A DNA stretch of 64,000 nt, taken from positions 21,177,023-21,241,022 of the forward strand of contig CM066914.1 in assembly GCA_033964015.1 (NCBI GenBank). Direction: 5' to 3'. Shown one piece after another: positions 34,501-49,200 of the stretch. The position numbers and the translations under genes are program-made. The stretch comes from Scolanthus callimorphus (lineage: Eukaryota; Cnidaria; Anthozoa; Actiniaria; Edwardsiidae). Within the stretch, counting starts at the first letter, position 1. Each line of letters begins with the position of its first letter. Under the pieces are notes generated by a model. The model was given only the letters and a program-made list of their open reading frames with translations. It searched no databases and was not told the origin of the DNA.

Positions 34501-37278
34501 GCCATGGAAGCGTCAATTTAAACAAAACATGTAAACACATATAACGATCAATTGCATGTTTCTTGTAAAGTGGCTTGCCTTTCTGTGTATGTATAGCACG
34601 TGAGATACAGGCCATACCAGACCGAAGAGTCAACTAAAAACTGCTATAAGCCACCTTAGAGTGCAAATTTTCTTAGTTTTTTTTTATTAATAACACGCCG
34701 GGCAGTGGTTCAAAATACCTATTTTTTTTGCAAAATACAGACAACGCTTCAAATCTACTAAGATATCTATTGTCTTGAATAAATTCCCGTTGATTTGCGA
34801 TAAATGTGAAACTAATCGCGCGCTAAAATTATCTGAAAAACAGAAAAAATGAAGAACTTTTTCTAAACTGTAATGAATTTCTTCCGAATTGCATAAATTA
34901 AAAAAATAACATAGTGAGTTTTAAATCTCGTGTGTTATAGCCGAAATCTACCTCGTCGGTGCGAATGGAATCTCAGATGTATAGGTTTAAATAGTTTGAG
35001 CAAAAAACCTTGATTTTTTTAAATGTAAACGAAGAAATTAGAAACAAACTTCGGTAGCAATCACATTAGCTGTCGTTTGTTTAGATATGTAAATTTTATG
35101 AAGTGGGGGACAAAACTTTCAGTAAACTTCACGCCATTGCTAAACTCTCTCAAAATAGGCTATAAGTCCGGGCAATAGACCAAATGACTGCAATTTTACT
35201 AGACCACACATCTGTAGTTTCTTAGTGCAATAAGGCTTATGGTTATCTATATATTAGAGGAAATGCAAACCCCGGTCGTATTATTATGCTTTAAATTTTG
35301 GTGGGGGACAATGCTTTCAGTAAACTTCGAAATTTTAGATTTCCAAGAACTTATTTCCGATCTCAGTCAGAATGCCACATTTCGACATAAAAATCTATAG
35401 ACCACAGTTGGCTTAGTTTGTTTCATTGCGGCGTTGCTTATTTTGACAATAAATCTAAAAAACCTGAAATACGCTAAAATTATCAAATTTTTGGGACACG
35501 AAAATGGCAAAGACGTTTTCACTAATAATATCGAAGAAGATGCATATATTGAAGAAAATACCATATAAGTTATTTCATTTAGGATTGGAACTTCGATTTA
35601 TGGCAAATTTTGCGTTGTATGTTTTATCCATGAAGAAATAAGTAAAAATATTTTTACACCAGGCGCTGAACGTGTGACGCTGGGACATGAAAATTTGCAT
35701 AAAAACAGAGATATTTATAATGATTTTTCGATCCTAAAAACTCTTTTTCACAAAATTTATTTTTCCAGGGAAAGATGAGTATTAGGTGCATAGACTTGTG
35801 CTTAGAGAATGAGCTTACTGCAAACCGATGCTTTAAAAATTGATTTTAACGGCAAAAATTGGCGAGTGAGTACCACCTCGCTGCTTCCAGTCATATATAA
35901 CATGAATGAGTCCATTTTAAACAACTAAAAATTTAAACACTTAGCTGGAAATACTGTACAGTATAGAGAAAATCAACAGCTTCGCTAAACTTAAGTGCGG
36001 CAAAACTCATTAATAACAAAGGGCAAGATGGCCGGCAACAAAAGAAATTGTGCCGTATTTTCAAACTTGAATTTTGAGATGTTCCCCTACATGGATTTTT
36101 TAGGACTTTTAGTATGTTTGTTAGGCTTACTTTATGGCCCTAAAACCCTTGAGAAACTTTCTGTTGCAATTAATGCTAGGTCATTTCACAAAATGACTGG
36201 ACTATTTGGCCAGGACAAGGGACTTAACCCTGCGACTGGTCCCTGAACTTGTACTGTAGTGTGTGCCGGCCTTAAAGAGCCCGTGTCAGCCACTCCTTTG
36301 GTATTAAAAACAAAGTTTCAGATTTGATTACCAAATTCAATCGAGGAAATTGCTCTATATTCTCTAAATCAGACGATGGAAATGGATGCTTTCTCCGACT
36401 TGGTATGTTGCTATGCTGTCAAAATGGCGGCTGACACAGGCTTTAACGTATGGGTTCACGAAAATGAGGTCTCTGGGGTGTCCGCGTCCTCCTCCCCTTT
36501 CGCGTAAATGCGTACAACTCCAGATTTGAAGGAAATCTATTCTCCGGGAGGCGATCTCAAAATCGGTGTGAAATTTTTTTTATTTTTCTTTCCAGTCATA
36601 TTTTTTGCTAATTTTGGTGTCATCAAGATCGCGTAAAAAATCGAATTTTCAACTTTGTTGATATTTCCATCAATATGCAAAATAAGAAAAGTCCCTGACG
36701 CCGTTTTTCAAACCTTCTATCTAAGAATGGAATTGGATTATTTGTAGATAGACACGCCTTAAAGCGAAGGGGAGCTTTTTTGTCAATCCCGGTACGGTAG
36801 CCAAAAAGTGATCTTTTAAAGTGAATGTCACTATAAATACAATAATATATGAGAGACCATTCTTAAAGGGGCACTCGCACGCTTGCCTGACAAGCAAATA
36901 ATTGAAATCGCAATCCAATTCCATCCTCTTGATAATAGATAAAACACTATAGATTTGTATTGATTTAACAGTTAAAAGGTTATTTTGGTTATTCCCGGTA
37001 ATCTTGAATGTTTTTTGATGATTAGAATTAGACTTATTTTTTGACAGGTTGTACAAAAATTGAGCGTGCGAGTGCCCCTTTAAGCTTTAAAACGACATAT
37101 ACACGACACTCGTAGCGCGAATTGTGACGCGTTACGGATGTCCCCTCCGCGGACGCCCCATTTTCGTGAACCCATACGTTAAAGGGGTAGCCCTCACCTG
37201 GCGCGCATGTCAGACACCTTCAACTTGCTCCCTTGACTGTCATACTTGATGGTCAGGTGAACATCGCCAGTAACTGTC
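31522..37278 (-). CDS. ESYT2: E-Syt C2C-domain and C-terminal exons
   Basis: Exons 37278-37198 (TVTGDVHLTIKYDSQGSKLK), 33137-33003 (KLMPCDSDGLADPYIRAYLL), 32511-32406 (FEWMIPEAQL to TSMGQ), 32119-32070 (VLLELEKLDLKTGVDEW) and 31555-31522 (WFVLRDEKDDD, stop CTA at 31522-31524). LLPDKSRSGRRRT is the basic patch of E-Syt C2C that binds plasma-membrane PI(4,5)P2. The last two exons are short (50 and 34 nt) and would be easy to miss. Confidence 0.9.
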
Positions 37279-40200
37279 CTGCAAGCAACAGGGACACGTA
37301 GTTAAAGGGGCTGTGTCACGGTTATTTGAATAAATTCGTAAATACAGCCCTAAATTTGTATGTAATCATCCCCAAATCACTTATATCACTTGACATAAGC
37401 CTAATAAGCAATGTAGGTAAGTTCTATCGGCAAGACTGCCTATTTTCATGTACATTTTGATGTAACATCAACCTTTGAAAACTGTTCATCCCAACAAGAT
37501 GTCAAAAACTCATTGTTGCAATCTGTTGGCTGTTTAACAAACCTAGACTGGTATTTTGGGTATCCATCAGTTATTTAGATATTTTACATCACCAAACGTG
37601 TACTCAAATTGTGATACCGCTCCTTTAACAGAGCCAATTCCACACGACTGCAGTAGGGCCAATATACGCCCAGCCAATCTAAAATGATCTAGAATATAAG
37701 CTCAAGTCTACGACGGCTCACCTCTCCTTGGGAGCAGCTTTTCTCTTTCGCACGCTTGAGTCCTCACTGTTAACAAAATAAGATGGCAAATTAGGAAATG
37801 TCAAACGGCACGTCTTGAAATGGTCAGGAATGATACAGCTACTCGTAAGATCTTGTGTGATTGGATAGGCAGAACAAAGCATCCCATTGTTTGCTCGTTC
37901 TATTGTATGACCCTCTATTGTTTTGCACTGAGGGTATCAATTCAATAAGCTTAGATCTTACGAAGCTGTATCATGACCCGAAATGGTAGTGACGAAAATC
38001 TATTGTTACGGGGTTACAAGGTGGAGCATATGTCCCTTACCTCCCCTCCTTAGTAGGAATTAGCTCGGAGGTGTCGGCAGCGGCATCTTCAGGTTCGTCT
38101 TCCTCATCTGACGTGTCATCCTCACGGGTAACAAGGGACTGCAGAGAAAAATATCGGGTGATGCTTACTCCAGCCGGCTGCCCTGTGGTTTTCGGGCTTC
38201 CTGTGGCGCTTTTGCCACAGGATTCAGCAGTATCATCTATTTCTCCGCTCAGCAGACTAAGACAAATTTTTTTAGTGATTCGTGCGGTTAGAACTCATTC
38301 ACATTGACCAAAGGGCAGCCTATTGTCTGTGAAACAATAGAACGAGGAACATCACAATATGTCTATGCGTCGTTCTATTGTTTCACAGACAATAGAACGT
38401 CCTTTTGGTCAATGTGAACGAGTGCTAACCGAGTCGTGCAACGTGTGGCCAGAAATCTAGAAAGTAAGAAAACTATTGGCTTTGTTTTAGCATCTTTTGA
38501 AAGGATGCAAGAAGTACCTTGTGATAGTCCCGTTACAGCTGATTGCGTTTGACTGTTTAACCCAAACAGTTCGTACGTTACGTTTGAACGTTTGAAAGTT
38601 GCATTGTGAGACAAAAAGTGAGACGTTTCCAAGAGCAACCGCCATGTTTATTTTTCACTGACCAATCAGAGGGCAGAACTCTGGTTCTCCATAGAAACGT
38701 CTCGTTCCATCCTAGAAACGCAACTTTCCAACGTTTTCAAGCGTAACATGCGAACTGTTAAGGCCCGTTCACACGGCGCGATCTTAGCTGCGATTTTTAC
38801 GGCGATGGTCGGCGTCATATCGCGCGGTGTGAACGGCCGGCGATTTGGCTCTGCGATATTTGTCAATTTGTTGGCGATCTGAAGAAATCGCACCCGCATC
38901 GCAGTGGAATTTGAACATGTTCAAAACGCATGCGACGTCGCGGCGACATCGCAAGTGAAATCGCCATAAGATCGCCGGCCGTTCACACCGCGCGATATGA
39001 CATCGCCATGAGATCGCCACAGAAATCGCACCTCAGATCGCAGCTGAAAATCGCGCCGTGTGAACGGGCCTTTAGGGTTACTAAACAGTCGAACGCAATC
39101 GGCTGTAAGACATTTTCCCTTTTTAACGCTCCCTTAATTCCTTTTCACAGGCGAAAGCAGTGTTTCCTGGAGTACTTGCGAGCGAAGAACTACCGGAAGT
39201 ACTCCCGTATTCTCCTCTCTGGTTCAGAAGACGTAAAACGTAACCTTTTTTTACTAACCTTCAGTATAAACTTGCAGGTGATGGTACTATTGTGTCCCGA
39301 GTCCTTGAGAGGGAAGGGCTGTTCGAACGTCATGTCCTCATCCTTGAGCAAGCGGGCCAGCGGCATGTCCAGTTTGCCAATACACTTCTCCTTCTCGCTA
39401 TCAATCACCTGTCAATCAAACGAAAGATACGTCCGTTACCATGACGATGCAAGGGCTTTTCATATAAATTCGAAAAAATAACATGTAACAGAGCCGAAAT
39501 TTCTAAAAAGCAGTCGCCAATGCTTTACTACTAGGCCTACGGCAAACGCCGTGCAGAGTCGCGCCCTTCCAATACAAAACAATAGAAATTTCTTGATTAT
39601 AAAGTATAATGAAGCGGCATCCTTTGAAAAAGGAAAGGTTTGACAGAAGAAGAGCGGCTGAAGTTCGGCGTTTGCCGTAGGCATTATTTGACAGAACACC
39701 CCCCCCCCTCCCCCTAGGACAAAGGCGACCAAGTCTTTGAACTTGGAGACCACTTTTATCATGTTTAGGAGCCAACTGGCAACTTTATAAAACAGTTATA
39801 GCTATAGATAGTGTGCGCGCTGTGATTGGTTGAGAGCTGTGCATTCTCACATTATAAACGCGTGGCAAATGTAATGCTAAAATAATCAGACCCTGAGATA
39901 GATCCTGCCTTGTTTAACTCTCATTAACGACTAGCCATTTTGTAAGCTTCCAGGGGGATTACACTAAAGAAATTAAAAACATTTTCTTATTTTTGTCGTC
40001 TCACACAATAAACTAATTTATGAAAATCCAAATTACGACGCACTGACAAAGCTGAAAATCAAGCAAATAAAATAAATACATCTCTACTATTAATTCCCGG
40101 TGTCAGGTGTCGGTGCGAGGAACTTCTCTGATTGGCTGAATTTGTCCTGTCTAAATTCCCGCCAATTTTGGCGCACGCGTGGTAACACGGGAAGTTCGCT

Positions 40201-43200
40201 CAGCCGAAATTTTATAAGGGTACTTTTGTCTTCTTTCCATTTCTATTATATGATAAAATAAACTCTACCTCAATGTCCAGTTCTTGGTATTTTGGGTCAT
40301 GGATCATGAATCGGAATGGCTCCTCCCACACCGGGCTGATAGAGTCGGTAACGGTCTGAAAAAACAGAATAATGTCATCAAACACCATGCACCATCACCA
40401 TCACCAACAAATAATAATAAACAATATGAGCAACTAATCAACAGCAGATTGATTTGTCTTGATTGCTCAGCAATCAAGTACTATGTCCCTCGGGATGGTT
40501 TGGAATAAACGTAGTTACCCCTGATGTGTTGGCACAGTTTAGTGACATAACGATGGTGCCTACCTTGCTTGTAAGTGTCTTGTTCCCCACGGTGAGTTTG
40601 CAGAACGCACTGGCAGTACCACGGGCAGCGTTTGTAATCTGCAATGGAATGAAGGAAAGTCAGTTAAAAGCAAACAAGGATGCTAGTCGATGCAGACGAA
40701 CTGTGGAATATTTACTCGTGAGTGTACGAGAAATCCATTACCATGGTTGCAAAGTCATGTTCAGACCCAGGAAAGTGTTAGTCTAGTGTCATCGATGTGC
40801 ACGTTGAACATGTTGACTACCACGTGCTGCTGCCTCCATCGCCCATCGTCCTAATTCTTTGGCGACCAAAATTTAGAGCTGCGTTTTCGGGACAAAAGTG
40901 TTTGGCGACAGAAAATGGACATATGATTGGCATTTGATTTCTGGTTTTAGTAACCAAACATTTAGAGCTAACGGTAACTTGCCTTTCCTGGTAAAGAGTT
41001 TATGTTTGGTGACTGTCAACCTCACCATTGATTGTGATCATTATGCGACTTACCGGCAAGTTGCTAGCAGAGTCCAGTTTGACAAACAGAGCAGCCGTGG
41101 CCAACATCTCATCTCCTTGAACCTCTTTCTCAGGCTGAGAAATGAAAGATACGGTCGTCACATATCTTAATATTTGTATTCAGAAATCATTGTTTTCGTG
41201 ATGTTAGAGAACATTTCAAACGACTTAGAGCTCGACAAAGTGGCCGTGTGGTCAGAGAGTCGCCGACGTAACCCGATGTCCCGAGTTCTAGTCCCAGCTC
41301 TGCCTACTCGACCATTATTTTTTGAACATGTGTTGTATACGTGATAATTGAAGAAACTACAATCAAGTGCAAAACGTTGGCGCACTCGCCTCCCCTTCCC
41401 TCCGCCCTTTCAATGTTGCTAGTTGAGCGGCCTAATTTTCCAGCCAACATTGAGGGATGCAGGGAACGGAACGGAAGGGCAAGTGCTCCAACTACTTTTG
41501 CATTTGATTGTAGCTGTAATGGGTGAATATCTGCGAATACAAGCTACTCTAAAATTCGAGCTAAAACTTACCGGCATGAGATCGTCAGGCTTGTTGGTAA
41601 AGGTATACCACACGCACCGTAGGTTGATTTGCCCACTGGCCACGTTCTCGAGTGGTAGCCAAAGGTCTGCGCTGCCTTGCTGTACTACCGTGCTGATCTC
41701 GGCCTCGACATTACCCAATGTCTCGTCATCTGAAGTCTTGTCTTCGTCAAACAACTGGATCTTGATCTTCTGACCTTGAGAGTTGTCCACAAAAGCCTGA
41801 AAAGAATTAGAAGGAACCTTAAGTGTATGTTAAAGTGCAAGAGCAGATTTCGTATGACTGTGAAAAGTGCCGCGAAAGAGTTGTGCCGCGCCGCGACCGT
41901 GCCGCGACTACGCGATTTCATTCCGTATCTACAGCAGGCCAGGTTCCGTACCGCCACCGCGACAGTACCGCGCCGTGTCACGGCAATTTTCAAATGTAAT
42001 ATCCCGTGTGTTTTTCTGGGCGTTGGCCCTAGTAAGCGGAGAAAACATCTCTGACCCCGAGAGGGATTCGAACCCACGAGCTGAGCTATCCGATCAGACT
42101 GGGAGCTGCCCGGATTCGATTTTATGCCGCGGTAGTGAAGTGGATGTACACGGTCAGGCAAGCCTATGGCTGCGTAACATTTGATTGGAGAGGTGTAATA
42201 TGCACGACGGCAGTTTTATGTAAAATTCAAAGTGGTCCTTGTGATCGTCTGTGGTTAGATCAAGTTCTTACCTCAAATACTTCGTCCCACTTGGGATTCA
42301 GGGTCTCGTCCTTGGTCGAAGTTCTGAACGTCTGAGCTCCAACTAGACAGAGAGAGGATGCGATTTTAAGCCTTAGTTTAGTTTAGTTTATTAAGACTTG
42401 CCACTCAAAATATAAAATATACAATAAGACACAAAATATAAATACGAAAAGAGAGAAAAAAGACTAATCTAGACCAATGTGACAGGAGAACATGTGAACA
42501 GGGCGGAGAGCCAATTGAGACATATCCCCTTCAATGTTCGGGGGTAACTTTGATTCTGCTTACGTCTGATTCATCCCTAGTCGCTTTTCAAAAAAGGTAA
42601 TGGTAATCCGTGATCCTTTGCACGTGTGACAAGACGACTGGAGGAGAAGACAAGCTCGTCTCGTGCTATTGAAACAAAATGGAATTTTCTCATCTGCTTG
42701 CCCCTTTACACTGGCCTGCAATAACAGGTACTACTTGTACTTCAAGTGTTCACCGAAAAATAATGCAAGAACACGTCACGCACTTCTTTATTGCGTGAGT
42801 CTTTTCGGCGAACGCTAAGCAGTGATAGCTAACGGTAGCCAGCCTAGTCCTGGTGTTCTGGACGGGTTCCCTGTGGTAGGACATGAGGGAAGTGGAAGAC
42901 TCTCGGATTACGCCGGGGTCACAACTCTTACCTGACCACAGGGAGCCCGCCAGGACTAGGCTGAGCGGTTAACTTTCGTTCAGGGTTTACCTTTGATGAT
43001 TGCGTATGGGTCGGAAGATCCTTTTTTGAACACTCCAATGTCCCTCTTGACTAAATCCTTCGCTTCAGTCACATAGATACGGAGGATACCCTGAAGGAGG
43101 AGCGTTATGTTACTGCACGTCCGTCACAATACGAAATGCAGAAGATAAAATTCAAGGACATCTTTTAGAAAACTCAAGGACTGTACTCCGGTAACAAACT

Positions 43201-46200
43201 AATGTCTATGCCAGTTGCCTTTCACCTGCGCTACAGCTACAGCTTTTCCATTAGTAATTTAAACTTCAACGTTGTTGTAGGAAAAGCACTTATTCTCAAA
43301 TTCACATTGCTTTCAAGGACTTGGATTTTTTTTGTTTTCAAATTGAAGCATTTTCAAGGACTTCCAAGCCTTGTACTTCTCTGCTAGAAGAGGCCACTTA
43401 CTGTCTTGCTGTTTGCTTAAAAGTGATTGCGGTAGGGAGTTGAAAAACTCAACAAGGTAAAAGTATATGAAGGGAGATAAAAAAGTAGCCTCTACTCACA
43501 GGAAAGTCTCGCATGAACCCTGATACTCTGAGAGTCACTTACATCTGGCAGAGGGTACTTGAGCTTGTAGAGATCTACATCTGTGAGGGGGACTGAAATC
43601 CTATTTGGCAGCACAACAAACGAGGCAACAACATCATCAATCACTCCGCGAAGGATGTCACTGGAAAAAGAAAATAATAATGATCAGCAACTAGGGGCGT
43701 ATCTAGAGGAGGGCCACAGGGCCCAGGATCCCCCTCGTCTGAAGCACTAAAGTACAATAATGTGACCCCCCGATCCCATCCCCACAATTAGCAAAATTCT
43801 GGCTATGCCACTCGTAACAACCATGTCAGTCATTGGAATCCTCCAGCAGTACATGCAATAAGATTAATATTATTGCATTGTATTACAAACTCCTATGTGC
43901 CTGTTTTCAAATATCTTATCAAAAGAATGTGTGAAATAAATTGCCAATGCATGACTAAGGACAAATCCCCGGGTAGGACTCCCCTATTTTTGGGGTAGAG
44001 GTCGTACCTTTTAGGGTTTAAAATTGGGGCTCTGGTACTTTTAGGGGGTAAAATTCAAAACGTTATACTTTCCAGATATGTACCTCTTAGGGCCCGTCCA
44101 TTTCTAGCAAATCAATCAACAATAGTTTTATCGACATCACACTTGTTGGTACATTTTAGATGGTGGTTTTGTGTTTTCCGAGATGATTTCATCTGTGAGA
44201 GCGAAGAATGTTTACCACAAGAGCAAGTGGTTTGATAAATGGACACGCGAAGAACGGGGCCCAAAAAATCAAACACAAAACAACTCGTTCCCGTGGTAAA
44301 CAATCTTCTCTCTCGTCGATGAAATCAACGCGGAAAATACACAAAACCACTAACTATGCAGGCTAGTAAACATCAACTAAGCCACACCCTTTTTGGTACC
44401 TTTAAGGGGTAAAATCGAAAGTTTCTGATAAACACCCCCCAGGGACAAGCAAACCAAGGCTTGAATAAACTCGACTTTATATTTTACCAAAGTTGTTTGA
44501 TTATAATATCATTAAGTAACTGGCAACTGACAAAATGCCTACCTCAGTCCTGGTATGTCAAGGATGTTCAGGAGGTTGGTCAGATCAAAGTCAATGTCCT
44601 ATGAAGAGCAACAAAAATCCTGATTGGTTTGTTGTTGAATGCTTTCGTTTCTGATAGGCTACTGTAAGTCTTTTTGACTTTGCAATTAGTTTGGTTTCAC
44701 GAGGCATGGTTTGCATTGAAATAATTGTATAAGAGTGGAGAAACTGAACACTAGAAAATGTATGAACAGTTCTAAGGAATATTCTCAGTATACCAGACTT
44801 CTTATAAAAACTAAAATTCTGGACTAGGTAGAATAATGGGTACTTACAGGCCTGTTAAGGAAGAAAAATGAAATTCCACCAACAAGAGGAGCATTGGGCA
44901 CAAGTGGGCTCATAATCACTCTCAGAGTACCGCGAACCTGTTAACAGTATACATAACAAACATCAATGAGCATGTATGTACATTAGTATAAATCAATTGG
45001 AGGTCTATAACAAATCCTGTAATTTGTATTGGCCACGCTACTAATGATATATTAGTGACAGGCCTTGTTTAGGGGCCCCATTTAGGAAATTGGAGTGAGC
45101 TTCAGGCTGCATTTAACAAAGATATGTGGTTTGAACTTTTTTGTGTCTCAAATTCGTCAAAAAGTAGCCGTCGATTAAACATGAAGTAGACACCGGAGCT
45201 CCAAGCTCTAATGACGTCTCTAGTGTGACGTCACACACTGCGCGCCAACAATATTTCGCTGCATACTCTTAGCCAATTAGAACGGAGATAGTGGCATGGC
45301 TGAATAATAATGTAAAATGGCCGCGAGCACTTTGTAATCCCCAGCTATCTATAGTAAAAGGTAAAAAATGGTGATTTACCTGTAGATCTTCTATTCCAAC
45401 AGAGATACCCTTCACAGACAGTTGAATATCTGCATCTCCTGCATAACTAAAACGATATTAAGCATACAGTGTAGTATTAGCACAAGGCATTTTTATAATA
45501 GGTTTACAGTATATGGGTCTATAGGCATAATAAAAAAGTATTTCACTTAATAAATATTCAATATAATTATAACAAATAAATTGAATGGAAGTTGTTGCAG
45601 GGCAAGTAAAATGTGGATGGAGATCGAAGTTGTAGGGCATTAAGTAAAATATGGATGGAGATCAATTTGTAGGGCAAGTAAAATGTGGATGGAGATCGAT
45701 GATTTACTATCACAATAGAACTCCTTGGCAAAATGTTTTCCCATTTCAGATTCCCATGCCCATATTCCCATACTTTTTTTCTGCCTCTGCTGTTATTATA
45801 GTGGAACTGCACTCATTTACATTGTGTTAGTATTATAATCCACTTACATCAGATCAATATCCATAATGATTTCTGATCTCTTGACATTCTGTGTGTAAGT
45901 CTTGATTCCTCCAATGCGAGGAGCCTGGAAAGAGAAAAAAAAACAAGACAGTGTTAATGAACAGTTATAAATTAATAGCTAAGATAGTACGCACGCTCTG
46001 ATTGGTTGAGAGCTGTGCATTCTCACATCATAAACACACGGCAGATGCAAAGCTATTTTATAAAAGCAATAAAAATTTCTGTGATTTATAATGTGATAAA
46101 TGCACTTGGGATGCTGGAAAAACACAAGTAGAAAAGTTTGAAACGTTTTAAACTTTTCTTAATGTGTTTTTCCAGCATCCCTCGTGCATTTACATTATAA

Positions 46201-49200
46201 ACCATGGATATAAATTATTTTTATTGCTTAAATGTCCTCTGATTTTCTGTGGTATATCCTCTTATATACCACAGAATGACGTGATAAAGTGGTCAAAATG
46301 TTGTGGACTTATGAGGTGCAGCTGGTTTTATACCACAACAAAATGGCAAAAATAAAAACAAAAACATGGCACATTTCGTGGTATATACTTTTATTTACAC
46401 ATGGCTGAGAGCCAGAAATGCACTCCACTTTTATCACCCTCCCTGGAATTTTTTAGTTGTCCAATGCATTGCAATGCAATGCGAAGGAGGGAGCTACACT
46501 ACATTCTTAGCTTGTACCTGTTGCCCAAGGGAGATCTCAGCAAAGTGAATTGACTTGAGAAATCCTGGCACATTTTTCTGGATCTCTGGTTCCACAGTCT
46601 CCTTCAGAATCTTGACAACCATGTCATTGATGAAGGGCCATAGTTGAACTATCATCTGAACAAATGAAATAAACAGAATAATTTATGTCAAACTCTAACA
46701 CACACACAGGCGCATTTACCTTCTAATTTATCAGGGCTTCTGGCAGGTCGCAAAAAAAGAACAAATTTCGCTGGATTTTTAGGCTCAAAATTCGCGGGAA
46801 AAAAATAGCCAATTTAGTGCAAAATTTGCAGAAAACGGTCCATTTCATGGGAAAACAACCCATTTTTCGGGATTTTTTAAGGTTCAAATTCGAGGAAGAA
46901 AAACGGCAGACTTCTGCAGGTCGAATTCACATGAAAAAATGGCCGATTGCGTGCGAAGTTTCAAATGCTGTGTCATTATCATTCTTTAAGATCTATAGCA
47001 AATTCTTATGGATTTCACATGCTTTGGTATATTATTTCACAGGATTTAATGGATTTACGCAAATTTTGCGGGTCCGCGACTGCACGAAATACCAGAAGCC
47101 CTGTTATTTATTTATCTACTTATTCATTCATTCATATATTTAATTGTTTTAGTCAAATCAAACTACTGGTAGTTTTAAGTCAATTTTCAAATTCAAGTTC
47201 AAGTTTTCAAATTGTTTATTTGCCATTTTTTAGGCTTCAGACCAAACACTGCTACTAGTACACTGTAGTGCTGTGGCTATAACTATAGCCTCAGCCAATC
47301 AGAATGTGGTATTAATAATAGACAACTAGTGAGATTTGCTAAACCAATTACAGTTATACCAACCTTGTTAAGCCATTCTGCCCTTTCTATATCTGGAAAG
47401 AAAACCTGTGAGGGGAAATAAAACAAAACATCAAAACTAGTTGTATTTAGCCAGTGCATCCGACAAGTTGGATTGGTCGTACTGTATAACCTCGTCCAGA
47501 TCCTTCTCCAAAATCTGCTGTTTGTTGTTTGTCATAGGATCTTGGCACCAGACAATCCAAGGCAGGGCCCGACATTAACTTTTTTCGCTTAAAAAACTTA
47601 GACCTAGGGTAAACGTTGAATTGAAGTCATGTTGAATGCATTTAAAACAATAGATAATTGGCTATTTGAAAGTGTAATGAGTTGGTATCTTTTGAAAAAG
47701 AAATACTACTTTCCTGAGAGAATTTTCAACACAATTCTAGAATTTCACTCTGAAAAATCTTGTACCACCAAATCTGTTATTATTATTTCTTTTAAATCTC
47801 AGCAAAACCTTCACAAGACAATAAAAAAAGAAATAGAAAAGGGGGTCATTATGTGCAAGCAAAATTCTCATCTATGATAAACATAATGCTAGGTTTTTGA
47901 TCTGATAAAATGAGAACCCAGTTTAAGATTTCTTATTCTTGTCTGTCATAGTCATTGTGTTTTGATGGGAGTTGAGCAATGGATGAATATTGTTCATTCA
48001 TAATATGAGCAAATGATCAAATTTAAGGCAAATTTATTAGATATTATGTTGCTGTCATAGCTGCCATCATGACCTCTTCAGGTTCATTATTAATTCTAGG
48101 TTTTGCATTAAAGCCTACAAAAGTGTTTTACAAGTGTTTTTACACAATTGTTTTCCTTACTTCCTGGATTAATCCTAGCAACTTCAAACAGCAGCTGTAT
48201 GTAAATTCTTTTCAGCCATTCATTTGCATAAACAACATACACCATATAGACAACATAAAGCCAATTTCTTACAAAAAGACTAGTGGGGTTTTTGCAGAAA
48301 AATAGCTCCTTTACTAAATTAAGCTTCTCTGTTAAAAAACTAAAAAGAATAAGTGAAAAAGAAAATGTGTGCGAGGCTACAAAAAGTAAAGTAGGATTTA
48401 CATGTAGTCTATCAAACAGCTGACAGACTTGTGTATTCTTGTCTGGTTAGGTGGAACCACTAAAAATAATGCTAAAAACATTACATTTTTAGCAACCCAC
48501 AGCCTTAGAGGCTTTCATAAAAATACTCCTGAAATGCTGGCTTGATCATTTAACAATATTGTGGCAAGCAAAAATATGATAAGGAGGAACTGCTTAGCAT
48601 AAATAAGACTGGTGGAAAAACCCTTAGAGGTTTTTCAGGCAATAATTTGTGATTCAAAGCAAAATAAAATAATTAATTTCAAAGCTAGGCAGCCATACAT
48701 GTAGCACTGCACTGAGAGATCAAAAATCAATAACTTTTATGAGAAAGAACGGGAAATAAAAAAGCTAACAATTGTAGTCACTCAGGCATTAAAATAGTCC
48801 ATATAATGTAATGGCATAAGGGAAATACCCCTTACAAGTGAAAGCAAAATATAGGGCCTTAACTCTTGTTTTTTCCGTGGAGGAACTGCTGAACATCCAT
48901 CAGAGTAGAACAAATGCTTGAAAAAGTTGATAAACCAGGTACAGCACATCTTTCTTGCTCTAAAAAGCTGCCTAGATCAGCCAAACTCTTTGAGATGACA
49001 ACCCAGGAAGCTCCACTGTTGCATATGTTAATATAGAACGAGACTGATCTGTTCTAGAGTCATGTGACATGACCTGCTTTTGACCTAATGAGAGCTTTTT
49101 GTCACAGAAAGTGCTTATCTGAAGTTTAATAAGAAACTAAATAAAAACAGTTTCAAATTACAGAAACAGAACATAGGAACAAAATACAATTTTATGCACC

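Noticed and set aside
38930..39481. 183-codon plus-strand open frame
   Set aside because: Runs through a MITE and then opposite an E-Syt coding exon; an antisense shadow.
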